The notes beneath the pieces are model-generated. The model worked only from the letters and a program-made list of their open reading frames with translations, did not search any database and was not told the DNA's origin. Below, in pieces: positions 15,768 through 24,837 of a stretch of 64,000 nucleotides of DNA; position 1 is the stretch's first letter, and the number at the start of each line of letters is the position of its first letter. The translations under genes were made by a program, and so were the position numbers. Source of the DNA: Thermomonospora echinospora (GTDB lineage Bacteria > Actinomycetota > Actinomycetes > Streptosporangiales > Streptosporangiaceae); the NCBI RefSeq assembly GCF_900108175.1, contig NZ_FNVO01000020.1, positions 82,978 to 146,977 on the forward strand, read 5' to 3'.

Positions 15768-16355
15768 TCAGGTGGTCACGGGCAGCCAGGACGCGCGGCC
15801 CTGTTCGAAGGCGGTGATGTCGTCGGCGTGGCGGAGGGTCAGGCCGATGTCGTCCAGGCCCTCCAGCAGCCGCCAGCGGGTGTAGTCGTCGATCTCGAAG
15901 GCGGCGGTGATCCCGGCGCCGCGCACCTCGCGGGCCTGCAGGTCGACGGTGATCTCGGTGGCCGGGTCCTGCTCGGCGGCCCGCTGCAGCGCCTCCACGG
16001 TCTCGGCGGGCAGCACCACCGGCAGCAGCCCCATCTTGGTGGAGTTGTTGCGGAAGATGTCGCCGAAGCGCGGGGCGATGACGGCGCGGAACCCGTACTG
16101 CTGCAGCGCCCACACGGCGTGCTCGCGGGAGGAGCCGGTGCCGAAGTCGGGCCCGGCGATCAGGATGCTGGCGCCCTCGTACTGCGGCTGGTTCAGCACG
16201 AACGACGGGTCCTCGCGCCAGGCCGAGAACAGGCCCTTCTCGAAGCCGGTGCGGCTGACCTGCTTCAGCCACACCGCGGGGATGATCTGGTCGGTGTCGA
16301 CGTTGCTGCGCCGCAGCGGCACGCCGCGGCCGGTGTGAACGGTGAACGCTTCCAT
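15768..16355 (-). CDS. leuD: 3-isopropylmalate dehydratase small subunit
   Basis: 195-residue swivel-domain subunit that pairs with LeuC to isomerise 2- to 3-isopropylmalate in leucine synthesis. It carries the family opening [20 protein letters not shown] (IIPA follows), [14 protein letters not shown] and [15 protein letters not shown], which position substrate. It lies 46 bases downstream of leuC and is presumably co-transcribed with it. Upstream control is by the divergent NdgR. Confidence 0.95.
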   Translation of the reverse strand: MEAFTVHTGRGVPLRRSNVDTDQIIPAVWLKQVSRTGFEKGLFSAWREDPSFVLNQPQYEGASILIAGPDFGTGSSREHAVWALQQYGFRAVIAPRFGDIFRNNSTKMGLLPVVLPAETVEALQRAAEQDPATEITVDLQAREVRGAGITAAFEIDDYTRWRLLEGLDDIGLTLRHADDITAFEQGRASWLPVTT

Positions 16356-16401
16356 CGTCAGAGGTCTCCAGAGGTTCGGGTGAGGGACGGGCGGGGCGCC
16401 G

Positions 16402-17799
16402 CTAGAGGTCGGCCGGAGCGGCCAGCCGCCCGGTGACGGCGGTGGCGGCGGCGACGGCGGGCGACACCAGGTGGGTGCGGCCGCCGGGGCCCTGCCGGCC
16501 CTCGAAGTTGCGGTTGGAGGTCGAGGCGCTGCGCTCCCCGGCGGCGAGCTTGTCGGGGTTCATGGCCAGGCACATCGAGCAGCCGGCCTCCCGCCAGTCG
16601 GCGCCGGCGGCCTTGAAGACCTCGTCCAGCCCCTCGGCCTGGGCCTGCGCCTTGACCTTCATCGAGCCCGGGACGACCAGCATGCGCACGCCGTCGGCGA
16701 CCTTGCGGCCCCTGAGCACCTCGGCCACGGCGCGCAGGTCCTCGATGCGGCCGTTGGTGCACGAGCCCACGAAGACGGTGTCGACCTCGATGTCGCGCAG
16801 CGGGGTGCCGGCGGTCAGGCCCATGTACTCCAGGGCGCGCTCGGCGGCCTGCCGCTCGACCGGGTCGGCGAAGGAGGCCGGGTCGGGCACCGACTCGCCC
16901 AGCGGCAGCCCCTGGCCCGGGTTGGTGCCCCAGGTCACGAACGGGGTCAGCGTGGCCGCGTCGATCACGACCTCCTTGTCGAAGACCGCGTCGTCGTCGG
17001 TGCGCAGGGACTTCCAGTACGCCACGGCCGCGTCCCACTCGGCGCCCTGCGGGGCGTGCGGGCGGCCCTTGAGGTAGGCGAAGGTGGTCTCGTCCGGGGC
17101 GATCATGCCGGCCCGGGCGCCCGCCTCGATGGACATGTTGCAGACCGTCATGCGGCCCTCCATCGACAGGCTCCGGATGGCCTCGCCGCGGTACTCGATG
17201 ATGTAGCCCTGGCCGCCGCCGGTGCCGATGCGGGCGATGACCGCCAGGATCAGGTCCTTGGCGGTGACGCCCTCGGGCAGCTCGCCGTTGACCGTGATGG
17301 CCATGGTCTTCGGCTTGACCTGCGGCAGCGTCTGGGTGGCCAGCACATGCTCGACTTCGCTGGTGCCGATACCGAAGGCCAGCGCGCCGAACGCGCCGTG
17401 CGTGGAGGTGTGGGAGTCGCCGCACACCACCGTCATGCCGGGCTGGGTCAGGCCCAGCTGCGGGCCGATGACGTGCACGATGCCCTGTCCGTCGTCGCCC
17501 ATCGGGTGCAGCCGGACGCCGAACTCGGCGGCGTTCTTGCGCAGGGTCTCCACCTGGGTGCGCGAGACCGGGTCGGCGATCGGCGCCAGCAGGTTCTGGG
17601 TGGGGACGTTGTGGTCCTCGGTGGCGATGGTCAGGTCCGGCCGGCGCACGGTGCGGCCGGCCAGCCGCAGCCCGTCGAACGCCTGCGGGCTGGTGACCTC
17701 GTGCACCAGGTGCAGGTCGATGTAGAGAAGGTCCGGCTCGCCTTCGGCGCGTCGCACGACGTGCGCGTCGTAGACCTTGTCGGCCAGTGTCCGGCCCAT
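16402..17799 (-). CDS. leuC: 3-isopropylmalate dehydratase large subunit
   Basis: 465-residue aconitase-family subunit carrying the [4Fe-4S] cluster. The three cluster cysteines are in [13 protein letters not shown] and [11 protein letters not shown]. The N-terminus [15 protein letters not shown], then [20 protein letters not shown], and [20 protein letters not shown] are diagnostic. ATG at 17799 is preferred to the GTG three codons upstream because it gives the family N-terminus and a GGTGGAG ribosome site. First gene of leuCD, facing ndgR. Confidence 0.95.
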   Translation of the reverse strand: MGRTLADKVYDAHVVRRAEGEPDLLYIDLHLVHEVTSPQAFDGLRLAGRTVRRPDLTIATEDHNVPTQNLLAPIADPVSRTQVETLRKNAAEFGVRLHPMGDDGQGIVHVIGPQLGLTQPGMTVVCGDSHTSTHGAFGALAFGIGTSEVEHVLATQTLPQVKPKTMAITVNGELPEGVTAKDLILAVIARIGTGGGQGYIIEYRGEAIRSLSMEGRMTVCNMSIEAGARAGMIAPDETTFAYLKGRPHAPQGAEWDAAVAYWKSLRTDDDAVFDKEVVIDAATLTPFVTWGTNPGQGLPLGESVPDPASFADPVERQAAERALEYMGLTAGTPLRDIEVDTVFVGSCTNGRIEDLRAVAEVLRGRKVADGVRMLVVPGSMKVKAQAQAEGLDEVFKAAGADWREAGCSMCLAMNPDKLAAGERSASTSNRNFEGRQGPGGRTHLVSPAVAAATAVTGRLAAPADL

Positions 17800-17906
17800 G
17801 AGCTCCACCTCACCTGATCATCACCTTGGGTCACCTCCGCGCGCCGGTGCGCGAAGGCCGAGGTCCCGAACTTGCATCTCATATTTCAAGACTGCAATAT
17901 CGAGGT
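17800..17906. promoter_or_regulatory. Divergent leuC-ndgR control region
   Basis: A 107-bp gap between divergent starts. Its ndgR-proximal end is AT-richer than anything nearby (TGCATCTCATATTTCAAG and GCAATATCG), which fits overlapping promoters and the site where NdgR-type IclR regulators are known to act on leuCD and themselves. I cannot fix the exact operator. Confidence 0.6.
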
Positions 17907-18626
17907 ATGGACAACTCTAGCGGAGTCGGCGTACTTGACAAAGCGGTACTGGTACTGAACGCGCTGGAGGCCGGCCCCGCGTCGCTGGCCAGCCTGGTGC
18001 AGACCACCGGGCTGGCCAGGCCGACGGCCCACCGCCTCGCCGTCGCGCTGGAGCACCACCGTCTCGTCCACCGAGACGCGCAGGGGCGCTTCATTCTCGG
18101 CCCCCGGCTGGCCGAACTGGCCGTGGCGGCCGGCGAGGACCGGCTGCTGGCGATCGCGCAGCCCGTCCTGGCCCAGTTGCGCGACCTGACCGGCGAGAGC
18201 GCCCAGCTCTACCGGCGGCAGGGCGACGTACGGGTGTGCGTCGCGGCGGCCGAGCGCAGCAGCGGCCTGCGCGACACCGTGCCGGTAGGCAGCGCGCTGC
18301 CGATGACCGCGGGCTCGGCGGCGCAGATCCTGCTGGCCTGGGAGGAGCCGGACCGGCTGCACCGCGGGCTGCGCGGCGCCAAGTTCGAGGCGGCCACGCT
18401 GGCGTCGGTACGGCGGCGCGGCTGGGCGCAGAGCGTCGGGGAGCGCGAGCAGGGGGTGGGGTCGGTGTCGGCCCCCATCCGGGGTACGGGCGGGCGGGTG
18501 GTCGCCGCCATCTCGGTGTCCGGCCCGCTGGAACGCCTCACCCGCTCCCCCGGCCGCCTGCACGCCGCCCCCGTGGTCGCCGCCGCCGAACGCATCTCCG
18601 AGGCGATGCGCCGCACCGCCACCTGA
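17907..18626 (+). CDS. ndgR: IclR-family regulator of leucine genes (NdgR/LtbR type)
   Basis: 239-residue regulator: an N-terminal winged helix (GPASLASLVQTTGLARPTAH at about 26-45) and a C-terminal GAF-like effector domain (VPVGSALPMTAGSAAQILLA, then GVGSVSAPIRGTGG). Divergent placement against leuCD is the hallmark of NdgR/LtbR, which control leucine and other amino-acid genes and affect antibiotic production in streptomycetes. ATG at 17907 follows CGAGGT. A strong terminator lies after it. Confidence 0.92.
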   Translation: MDNSSGVGVLDKAVLVLNALEAGPASLASLVQTTGLARPTAHRLAVALEHHRLVHRDAQGRFILGPRLAELAVAAGEDRLLAIAQPVLAQLRDLTGESAQLYRRQGDVRVCVAAAERSSGLRDTVPVGSALPMTAGSAAQILLAWEEPDRLHRGLRGAKFEAATLASVRRRGWAQSVGEREQGVGSVSAPIRGTGGRVVAAISVSGPLERLTRSPGRLHAAPVVAAAERISEAMRRTAT

Positions 18627-18693
18627 CCTGTCCCGGACCCGGCGGTCCCCGCTCCGCCACGGTCACCTGGACGGAGAGTCCGGGGCGCCCCTC

Positions 18694-18732
18694 GGGACGC
18701 CGGCCGGGCAGCACCCGCCCGGCCGGCGTCCC
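18694..18732. terminator. Bidirectional hairpin terminator
   Basis: A 16-bp perfect stem (GGGACGCCGGCCGGGC and its complement) with a 7-base loop, between the convergent genes ndgR and the SGNH hydrolase. Confidence 0.85.
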
Positions 18733-18739
18733 ACCGAGG

Positions 18740-19480
18740 TCAGGCGACCAGCGCCGCCACGGCAGGGGCCAGTTGCCCGGCCCACAGGCGATAGCCCTCG
18801 GTGGAGGGATGGAACCGGTCGGCGGCGTAGAGACGCTCGTCGCTCAGGTCGGGCGCGGCGGCCCGCAGGTGGACGACCTGGGGCAGCCGCGCCGCGACCC
18901 GGCGGACGGCGTGGTCCATCGCCAGCGCCCGCAGCCCCATGACGCCCCGTAGCGGCTGCGGCAGGCTCGGAAACCTGTGGACGTGCGGCATTCCGGCCAC
19001 CAGCACGGGCACCGGGCCGCCGGCCGCGCGGACGGCGGCGATGAGCTCGGTCACGTCCTGCTCCCAGCGCCGCAGCGGGCGCAGCTTGAGCAGGTCGTTG
19101 ATGCCGACGAGGATCACCACCACGTCGGCGGGCGCGCCGGCCAGGCCCGGCGCGAACTCCTCGCGCACCTGCCGGGCGGTCGCCCCGGAGCGGCCGGCGG
19201 TCCGCCAGGCCACCGGCCGCCCGGTGGCGGCGGCGAGGGCCACCGCCAGGCGGCCCGGCAGCGCCTGGTCGTGCCGCTCGGCCCCGACCCCGGCGGCGGT
19301 GGAGTCGCCCAGCACGGCCAGCCGGATCACCGGTCCGTCCCCGGCGGCCGTCCCGTGGTCGGGACCGGCGGCCTCGGGCAGGCGGGGCGTCCTGGCCCGC
19401 ACACCCCGCCCCTGGACGGCCAGGATGGGGGCGAGCGGCAGCGCGAGCGGCTGGACGGCCCTGAGCGCGGCGAACCTCAC
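18740..19480 (-). CDS. SGNH/GDSL hydrolase
   Basis: 246-residue esterase or lipase-type hydrolase. The catalytic blocks are visible: LAVLGDSTAAGVGAE (block I serine in GDS), SGATARQV (block II glycine), VVILVGINDLLKL (block III Asn in GxND) and DRFHPSTEGYRLW (block V Asp-His). The first 45 residues are hydrophobic/proline-rich and may anchor it in or near the membrane. GTG at 19480 overlaps the previous stop by 4 bases (GTGA), which fixes the start and indicates coupling to the upstream gene. Confidence 0.85.
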   Translation of the reverse strand: MRFAALRAVQPLALPLAPILAVQGRGVRARTPRLPEAAGPDHGTAAGDGPVIRLAVLGDSTAAGVGAERHDQALPGRLAVALAAATGRPVAWRTAGRSGATARQVREEFAPGLAGAPADVVVILVGINDLLKLRPLRRWEQDVTELIAAVRAAGGPVPVLVAGMPHVHRFPSLPQPLRGVMGLRALAMDHAVRRVAARLPQVVHLRAAAPDLSDERLYAADRFHPSTEGYRLWAGQLAPAVAALVA

Positions 19481-19893
19481 CGTTCCTCCGAAGGCTGCGC
19501 CAGGCGCTTTTCGGCCTCGGCCCACAGGCCGGCCGCGCCGTTCCGGTCCCGGGGCAGCCCGTCGGCCGGGATCTCCCAGAATCTGAAGTCCGCTTCCAGC
19601 GTCCACGGCCGGATCCGCTTCATGATCCGGCCGTGCGGGTCGGTGCGGGCGTAGCCGTACAGCGCCCTGCGGTCCGTCCAGGCCGACAGTGTCCAGAAGG
19701 TCCCCCGGACCGGGCTCGCGCGCAGCGAGACGCCGAGGGCGCCGGGCGAGCGCCGGGCCTGCCGCCACAGCCGCAGCGAGTGGATCAGGAAGACCGGCGA
19801 GCGCCAGGCCGTCCGGAGCCGGAACCTGGAGGCCATGACCAGGGCGACCGTGCCGGTGTCCGGGTCTGCCGACGAGGTCCAGGGGATTTCCAT
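19477..19893 (-). CDS. DUF3291/monooxygenase-like alpha-beta barrel protein
   Basis: 138-residue protein resembling small dimeric alpha+beta-barrel proteins (DUF3291 or antibiotic-monooxygenase-like): VALVMASRFRLRTAWRSPVF, then GVSLRASPVRGTFWTLSAW and a closing WTLEADFRFWEIP. No catalytic residues can be assigned. ATG at 19893 is preferred over GTG at 19902 because AGGAG sits 8 bases before it. It follows the redoxin gene by 5 bases and overlaps the SGNH hydrolase gene, so three genes form one operon. Confidence 0.6.
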   Translation of the reverse strand: MEIPWTSSADPDTGTVALVMASRFRLRTAWRSPVFLIHSLRLWRQARRSPGALGVSLRASPVRGTFWTLSAWTDRRALYGYARTDPHGRIMKRIRPWTLEADFRFWEIPADGLPRDRNGAAGLWAEAEKRLAQPSEER

Positions 19894-19898
19894 GGGGT

Positions 19899-20969
19899 TC
19901 ACTCCTGTGGGGTCAGCGGGCGGTAGAGGGGGATGCCGGCGTCCTCCAGCTCCGTGCGGAGGGCGAAATAGGCGTCGCCGAAGGGGTCCTCGCCGGTGAG
20001 CGGCATGAGCCCGCGGCGGATGGCGATGTCGTGCGGGGCCAGGGCCGCCGCGGCGTCCAGATGGCGGCGGGCGGCTTGCGCGCGTCCCCGCCGGGCGAGC
20101 CAGACCGCCAGCCGGGCGTGCGCGCGGGCCCGTCGTTCCTGCATGGTCGGCACCCGCAGGTGCTCACGGACCTGCTCGGCGTCCAGGCCGGCGTCGTCGT
20201 CGACCACCCAGCGGCGCAGCGCCTCCAGCGACCTGGCGGAGTCGAGCCCGTTCATGGAACGGAACAGGTCGGTGGCGGTCTGGGTGTCCTGGGGGCGGGC
20301 GATGCGGCCCTGCTCGTCCACCCAGACCACGGTCGGCACGTTGATCACGTTGTAGCGCTCGGCGACCAGCCCCTCGGCGTCGACCAGCGCCGGATGCGGC
20401 GACGGACGGCCGGCGTGCGCCTCGGCGATCCAGGGACGGGCGTCCTCGGCGGCGCGGTCCAGCGCCACGCTCAGCACGGTGAACCCGTGCCGTTCCAGCG
20501 CCTCGTGCCGTTCCTGCCAGGCGGGCAGGTCGTAGCGGCAGCCGCACCAGGACGCCCAGAAGACGATCGCCACCTTGCGGCCCCGGAAGTCCGCCAGGGA
20601 CACACCGTCCAGCGTGAAGTCCGGGGCCCGCTCGGCGGTGAGGCCGCCGGCGGCGAACGGCCCGGCGCCCTCGGCGAAGGCGACCGCCCGCTCGTCCTCG
20701 TCGATCACGGCGAGCCTGCCGACCAACTCGGCGAAGGCCGCGACGTCGACGCCCTCGGGGGTCTCGGCGGCGGCCGCGCGATGGACGGGCAGGCACGCCT
20801 CGTCCCGGCACCAGCCGTGCGGCTTGCGGGTCCAGCCGAGCAGCGGGCGGTCGAGGGGGGCCAGCAGCCGGCCGTCCCCGGCCGGGCGCGCGTCCAGCGT
20901 GTACGTCCCGTCGGCCTCGATCGCGGTGAACGTCCTGGCGAGCGTCTCGGCGGGCCTTGCAGTGGTCAT
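19899..20969 (-). CDS. TlpA/AhpC-type redoxin domain protein
   Basis: 356-residue protein. Residues about 110-230 form a thioredoxin-like redoxin domain (APDFTLDGVSLADFRGRKVA, VFWASWCGCRYDLPAWQ, NVINVPTVVWVDEQGRI with its cis-proline). The active site reads W-C-G-C rather than CxxC, so the cysteines are separated by one residue. The N-terminal 100 residues and the helical C-terminus (ARLAVWLARRGRAQAARRHL, TPR-like) are unassigned. No signal peptide, so cytosolic. The divergent MerR gene and paired operators in between suggest it is the regulator's main target. Confidence 0.78.
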   Translation of the reverse strand: MTTARPAETLARTFTAIEADGTYTLDARPAGDGRLLAPLDRPLLGWTRKPHGWCRDEACLPVHRAAAAETPEGVDVAAFAELVGRLAVIDEDERAVAFAEGAGPFAAGGLTAERAPDFTLDGVSLADFRGRKVAIVFWASWCGCRYDLPAWQERHEALERHGFTVLSVALDRAAEDARPWIAEAHAGRPSPHPALVDAEGLVAERYNVINVPTVVWVDEQGRIARPQDTQTATDLFRSMNGLDSARSLEALRRWVVDDDAGLDAEQVREHLRVPTMQERRARAHARLAVWLARRGRAQAARRHLDAAAALAPHDIAIRRGLMPLTGEDPFGDAYFALRTELEDAGIPLYRPLTPQE

Positions 20970-20983
20970 GGCGATCCCCGTCC

Positions 20984-21027
20984 TTGGATACCTTCACTAT
21001 CCAACGATTGGATAGTACTACTATCCA
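20984..21027. promoter_or_regulatory. Two paired TTGGATA/TATCCAA operators for the MerR regulator
   Basis: In the 70-bp gap between redoxin and MerR starts, TTGGATA (20984) pairs with TATCCAA (20998), and TTGGATA (21008) with TATCCAA (21021). The inner pair also forms a perfect 9-bp palindrome ACTATCCAA-CGA-TTGGATAGT. The gap is AT-rich against the surroundings. Confidence 0.75.
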
Positions 21028-21039
21028 AAGGGAGGTGTC

Positions 21040-21669
21040 ATGAGGATTTCCGAGCTGAGCGAGCGCAGCGGGCTGCCGGTGCAGACGATCAAGTTCTACA
21101 TACGGGAGGGGCTGCTGCCGAGGGGCGTCGCATCCGCCGCCACCCGGGCCGAGTACGACCAGACCCATCTGGACCGGTTGCGGCTCATCCGGGCGCTGCG
21201 CGAGGTCGGCAACCTGCCGGTCGCGGCGATCCGACGCATCGTCGAGGCGGTGGAGGACCCCGCCGTCGGGCTACACGACCTGTTCGGCACCGCCCAGTAC
21301 GCGCTCCGCCCGCGTGTCCAGGCTCCCGAAGACGACCCGGACTGGGGGGCGGCCCGCCGGGACGTGGACGCGCTGATCGCCGAACTGGGCTGGCAGGTCA
21401 CCGAACGGGCGCCCGCCCGCGACCTGCTCACCCAGACCTTCGTGGCGCTGCGCCGGCTGGACTTCACGGTCACCCCCGATGACCTGCGCCCGTACGTGGA
21501 GGCCGCGGTGGCACTGGCCGAGCACGAGACCGGAGGGCTCGCCGAGGACGCCTCGCGCGCCCGCGCGGTGCGCGGCATGCTGGCGACCGTGCTCTACGAG
21601 CAGGTGCTGATCGCCCTGCACCGGCTGGCCCAGGAGGACGCCTCGGCGCGGCACTTCGGCCCCTCGTGA
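21040..21669 (+). CDS. MerR-family transcriptional regulator
   Basis: 209-residue regulator with an N-terminal MerR winged helix (MRISELSERSGLPVQTIKFY, then IREGLLPRG, and DRLRLIRALREVGNLPVAAI). The C-terminal 130 residues are helical and cysteine-poor, so it is a TetR-like-tailed or small-molecule type rather than a metal sensor. ATG at 21040 follows GGGAGGTG. Divergent from the redoxin operon, with two clear operator pairs in between; likely represses or activates both promoters. The ligand is unknown. Confidence 0.88.
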   Translation: MRISELSERSGLPVQTIKFYIREGLLPRGVASAATRAEYDQTHLDRLRLIRALREVGNLPVAAIRRIVEAVEDPAVGLHDLFGTAQYALRPRVQAPEDDPDWGAARRDVDALIAELGWQVTERAPARDLLTQTFVALRRLDFTVTPDDLRPYVEAAVALAEHETGGLAEDASRARAVRGMLATVLYEQVLIALHRLAQEDASARHFGPS

Positions 21670-21697
21670 ACGGCCCGGCCGTGGGTAAAGGACCCGT

Positions 21698-22585
21698 GTG
21701 GATCTCGCCACCGTCGCACACGAGCTTTACGAAGTCAGGCCCGAGGAGTTCACCGACGCCCGCAAGCGCCTGGTGACCGCGGCCCGCTCGGCCGGTGACG
21801 CCGGGCTGGCCGGGCGGATCGGACGGCTGCGCAAGCCGACCGTGTCGGCCTGGGCGGTCAACCGGCTGTCACGGGCGGCCGGTGACGACCTGGCCGGGCT
21901 GCTGCGGCTGGGCGCCGAGCTGCGCGCGGCCTGGTCGTCCGGCGGCCCCATCGCGGAGCTGGAGCAGCGCCGCGGCGAGATCGTCGCACGACTGCTGCGC
22001 ACCGCCGAACGGCTGGCGGCCGACGCCGGCCGGCCGCTGCGCGAGACGGCCCTGCGGGAGGTCGAGGACACCCTGCAGGCCGCCGCCGTGGACCCGGACG
22101 TGGCCGAGGAGGTCCGGACCGGCACGCTGGACAGACCGCGCAGCCACACCGGCTTCGCGCCCGCCGCCTTCGCCGTCCCGCCCGGACCGCCCACATCGCC
22201 CACATCGCCCGCACCGTCCGGAAAGGACGGGCCACCGGCCACCTTGCGCGAGCCTCCCAAACCCTCGAAAGCTCCCCGGGAGCAGCGCGCCGAGCGGGAG
22301 CGGCAACGGCGTGCCGAAGCCGCGCGGGCCGCCGAACGCCGGGCCGAGGAGGCCGACAGAGCACGAGCGGAGTGGGAGTCGGAGGTTGCCGCGGCACGGC
22401 GGGAGCTCGACGAGCGCACCGCCGAGACCGACGAGCTGCGCCGCCGGCTCGACGAGGCGCTCGACCGCCGCGAGGCCGCCGAACGCCGGGTCCACGTCGC
22501 CCACCGCGAACTCGCCCGGGCGTCCCGCGCCGCCGACGAGGCCCGCCGCAGAGCTGCCGAGACCGCCCGGACCGCCCGCCGCTGA
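21698..22585 (+). CDS. Conserved actinobacterial coiled-coil protein
   Basis: 295-residue protein of unknown function. The N-terminal 140 residues are helical (EFTDARKRLVTAARSAGDAG, then RKPTVSAWAVNRLSR). A proline/serine-rich linker (residues about 150-190, containing PPGPPTSPTSPAPSG) follows, and the last 105 residues are a highly charged Arg/Glu/Ala coiled coil. GTG at 21698 follows AAAGGA. It is 28 bases after the MerR gene, so possibly in its operon, and convergent with the Nudix gene. I would not assign a function. Confidence 0.65.
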   Translation: MDLATVAHELYEVRPEEFTDARKRLVTAARSAGDAGLAGRIGRLRKPTVSAWAVNRLSRAAGDDLAGLLRLGAELRAAWSSGGPIAELEQRRGEIVARLLRTAERLAADAGRPLRETALREVEDTLQAAAVDPDVAEEVRTGTLDRPRSHTGFAPAAFAVPPGPPTSPTSPAPSGKDGPPATLREPPKPSKAPREQRAERERQRRAEAARAAERRAEEADRARAEWESEVAAARRELDERTAETDELRRRLDEALDRREAAERRVHVAHRELARASRAADEARRRAAETARTARR

Positions 22586-22590
22586 CCGGG

Positions 22591-22983
22591 TCAGCCCACC
22601 AGGTCGTGGGCGGCGGCCAGGTCGAAGGCGGCCCGCGCGGCGGGGGCGAGCAGATCCCGTTCGCCGGCGCCGACATAGACGCACTCGTCGATCTCCCCGG
22701 CCGGGCCGATCCGGCCGTGGAAGCCGGCGGTGAAGCAGGCCATCCGGACGTGCGTGTGCTCCGGCTGGTCATGGGCGGGGGCGTGCACGACGCCCAGTTC
22801 CCGGAACGTCCCGTGGTCCAGCTCGACGGCCAGTTCCTCGCGCACCTCCCGCGACAGCGCCGCCCAGTCCTCCTCCCCCGCTTCCCGCTTACCGCCCGGC
22901 AGGTAGAGCAGGTCACGGCCACGGGCCCGGACGGCGAGCATGCGGCGGTCGGCGGTGTGGATCCAGGCGACGACGTCCAGCAT
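22591..22983 (-). CDS. Nudix hydrolase
   Basis: 130-residue hydrolase of nucleoside diphosphates linked to another moiety. The Nudix box is complete: GGKREAGEED, then REVREEL, fitting Gx5Ex7REUxEExGU. The opening MLDVVAWIHTADRRMLAVRA and a C-terminal TAGFHGRIGPAGEIDECVYV complete the fold. The substrate cannot be told; small MutT-like members often clean oxidised nucleotides. Divergent from the primase-like gene. Confidence 0.85.
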   Translation of the reverse strand: MLDVVAWIHTADRRMLAVRARGRDLLYLPGGKREAGEEDWAALSREVREELAVELDHGTFRELGVVHAPAHDQPEHTHVRMACFTAGFHGRIGPAGEIDECVYVGAGERDLLAPAARAAFDLAAAHDLVG

Positions 22984-23140
22984 GCCGATGATCCTTCCAG
23001 ACCGGGGGCGCACCGGTTCCGGGCACGTCCGGGCCGGAGGACGACGTCGGAAAATTTCCATAAAAAGGACGTATTGGGCGGCCGTGTTCGCGGGTACAAC
23101 CGAGGTCGAGCTTCCCACCCCGACGTGCGGAGGCTTGACG

Positions 23141-24832
23141 ATGCCCGCGACGGCTCCACCCCCTGCGGCCCAGACGGTGAACGTGCTGCGGGGCATGGCC
23201 GAACAGGAGATCTCCCGGCTGCTGGCGGGCTCGCGCCCGTGGACGTGGTGGCTGGAACACGCGGCCCGCTACGGGCGGCACGGCTTCACCAACACGGTGC
23301 TGATCGCGGCGCAGTGGCGCTTCGCCACGGACGTCCGCTCGTACGAGGAGTGGCGGGCGGCCGGGCGCCAGGTCCGCCGGGGCGAGACCGGGATCCGGAT
23401 CATCTCCCGCAACGGGCGCTCGCGGGCGGTCTTCGACATCTCGCAGACCGACGGGCTGCCGGTGGAGACGGCCCGGGTGCCGCCGGAGACGGCGTACGAG
23501 CGACTGCGGCAGGCGGCGCACGGCCTCGGCCTGCGGCTCGACCACGAGACGCCCGCCGGCCGGGACGCGCTGACCGCGCTCGCGCTCCGGCTGGGCCACC
23601 GGCTGCTGCCCTCGCACACCGCGTCCGTGGCCTATCTGGTGCTCGCACATCTGGGCGTTCCAGGCTCGCACCTGGTCTTTCCCGAGGTGCGAAGCTGGGC
23701 GGAGGACACCGCCTCCGTCGTCACCACCGGTGACCGGATCCTGCGCGCGGCGCGGGCCGTCGTGGACAGGCTCGACCTGGCCGAGTCCGCGCGCTCCTGC
23801 CTGCGGAACGCGCACGCGTTCTTCCTCGCCCAGGCGCCCGCCGGCCCGGTCCCCGCCCACCTGGCGCAGCGGGGGTTCCCGCCGGACGTCCTGGCGCGGT
23901 GGGAGATCGGGTACGCGCCGAACTCGTGGCGGGCGCTCACCGAGCATCTGCGCGGGCTGGGGCACGACGACGAGACGATCCTCGGCGCCGGGCTGGCCCG
24001 GCGGGGCCGCGGCGGCGCGCTCTACGACCTCTTCCGCGACCGGGCCGTGTTCGCCCTGCGCGACGGCGACGGCGCGATCGCGGGCTTCATCGGCAGGCGC
24101 CTGGACGGGGCGGACGGGGCGGACGGGCCGAAGTACCTCAACAGCCCCGAGTCGGCGATCTTCCGCAAGGGCCGGCTGCTGTACGGGCTGCACGAGACCC
24201 GGGACAGGCTGGCCGGGGGCGCGCGGCCGGTCATCGTGGAGGGGCCGTTCGACGCCGTCGCGGTGAACATCGCCGCACCAGGCCACGCCGCCGTCGCCAC
24301 CTGCGGCTCGGTCGTCACTGCGGCGCAACTGGAGGCGCTCGGCGTCGCCCTCCGGGCATTCGGCGCCGGGAGGGGGACGGACGCGGACGGGCCTGGAGTG
24401 CTGCTCGCCCTGGACGGCGACCAGGCGGGCCGGGCCGCCGCGATCCGGGCGTGGGACGTGCTCGCCAGGGTGAACGCGCCGGTGGACGTGGCGCTGCTTC
24501 CCGACGGCGGCGATCCGGCGGAGGTGCTGCGCGGGCGGGGACCGGCGGCGTTGCGGGAGGCTCTGGCGTCCGCGACCCCGCTGGCCGACCTGGTGGTGGA
24601 CACGGCCGTCGAGCGGGCGGGCGGGGCGCTGCGTTCGCCCGAGGAACGGCTGGCGGCCCTGCGGGCGTCCACCGCGCTGATCGCCCGGACGGCCCCCGTC
24701 CACGTCGCCCGGCAGGTCGGCCGGGTCGCCCGGCGGCTGGGCCTCGACCACGCGACCGTCACGTCCGCGCTGGTCGAAGCCGTCACGGCGCCCCGCGGGC
24801 AGGAGTTCCCCCGCCCGTCCGGATCCTCCTGA
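23141..24832 (+). CDS. ArdC-like N-terminal domain fused to DnaG-type primase core
   Basis: 563-residue protein. Residues about 10-85 resemble the ssDNA-binding N-domain of ArdC antirestriction proteins (GFTNTVLIAAQWRF, SYEEWRAAGRQVRRGETGIR). From about 225 comes a DnaG core: AHLAQRGFPPDVLARWEIGY, YDLFRDRAVFALRDGDG, PKYLNSPESAIFRKGRLLYG, then a TOPRIM with VIVEGPFDAVAV and LLALDGDQAGRAAA. There is no CHC2 zinc finger and no helicase-binding domain, so it is not the chromosomal primase. Such fusions occur in integrative elements and actinobacterial accessory DNA. ATG 23141 follows GGAGG. No integrase or other element genes are adjacent. Confidence 0.8.
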   Translation: MPATAPPPAAQTVNVLRGMAEQEISRLLAGSRPWTWWLEHAARYGRHGFTNTVLIAAQWRFATDVRSYEEWRAAGRQVRRGETGIRIISRNGRSRAVFDISQTDGLPVETARVPPETAYERLRQAAHGLGLRLDHETPAGRDALTALALRLGHRLLPSHTASVAYLVLAHLGVPGSHLVFPEVRSWAEDTASVVTTGDRILRAARAVVDRLDLAESARSCLRNAHAFFLAQAPAGPVPAHLAQRGFPPDVLARWEIGYAPNSWRALTEHLRGLGHDDETILGAGLARRGRGGALYDLFRDRAVFALRDGDGAIAGFIGRRLDGADGADGPKYLNSPESAIFRKGRLLYGLHETRDRLAGGARPVIVEGPFDAVAVNIAAPGHAAVATCGSVVTAAQLEALGVALRAFGAGRGTDADGPGVLLALDGDQAGRAAAIRAWDVLARVNAPVDVALLPDGGDPAEVLRGRGPAALREALASATPLADLVVDTAVERAGGALRSPEERLAALRASTALIARTAPVHVARQVGRVARRLGLDHATVTSALVEAVTAPRGQEFPRPSGSS

Positions 24833-24837
24833 CGCCG

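Noticed and set aside
21698..22585. Histone-like or DNA-binding function for the Arg/Ala/Glu-rich protein
   Set aside because: The charged C-terminus is better explained as a coiled coil with balanced charge; no DNA-binding motif seen.
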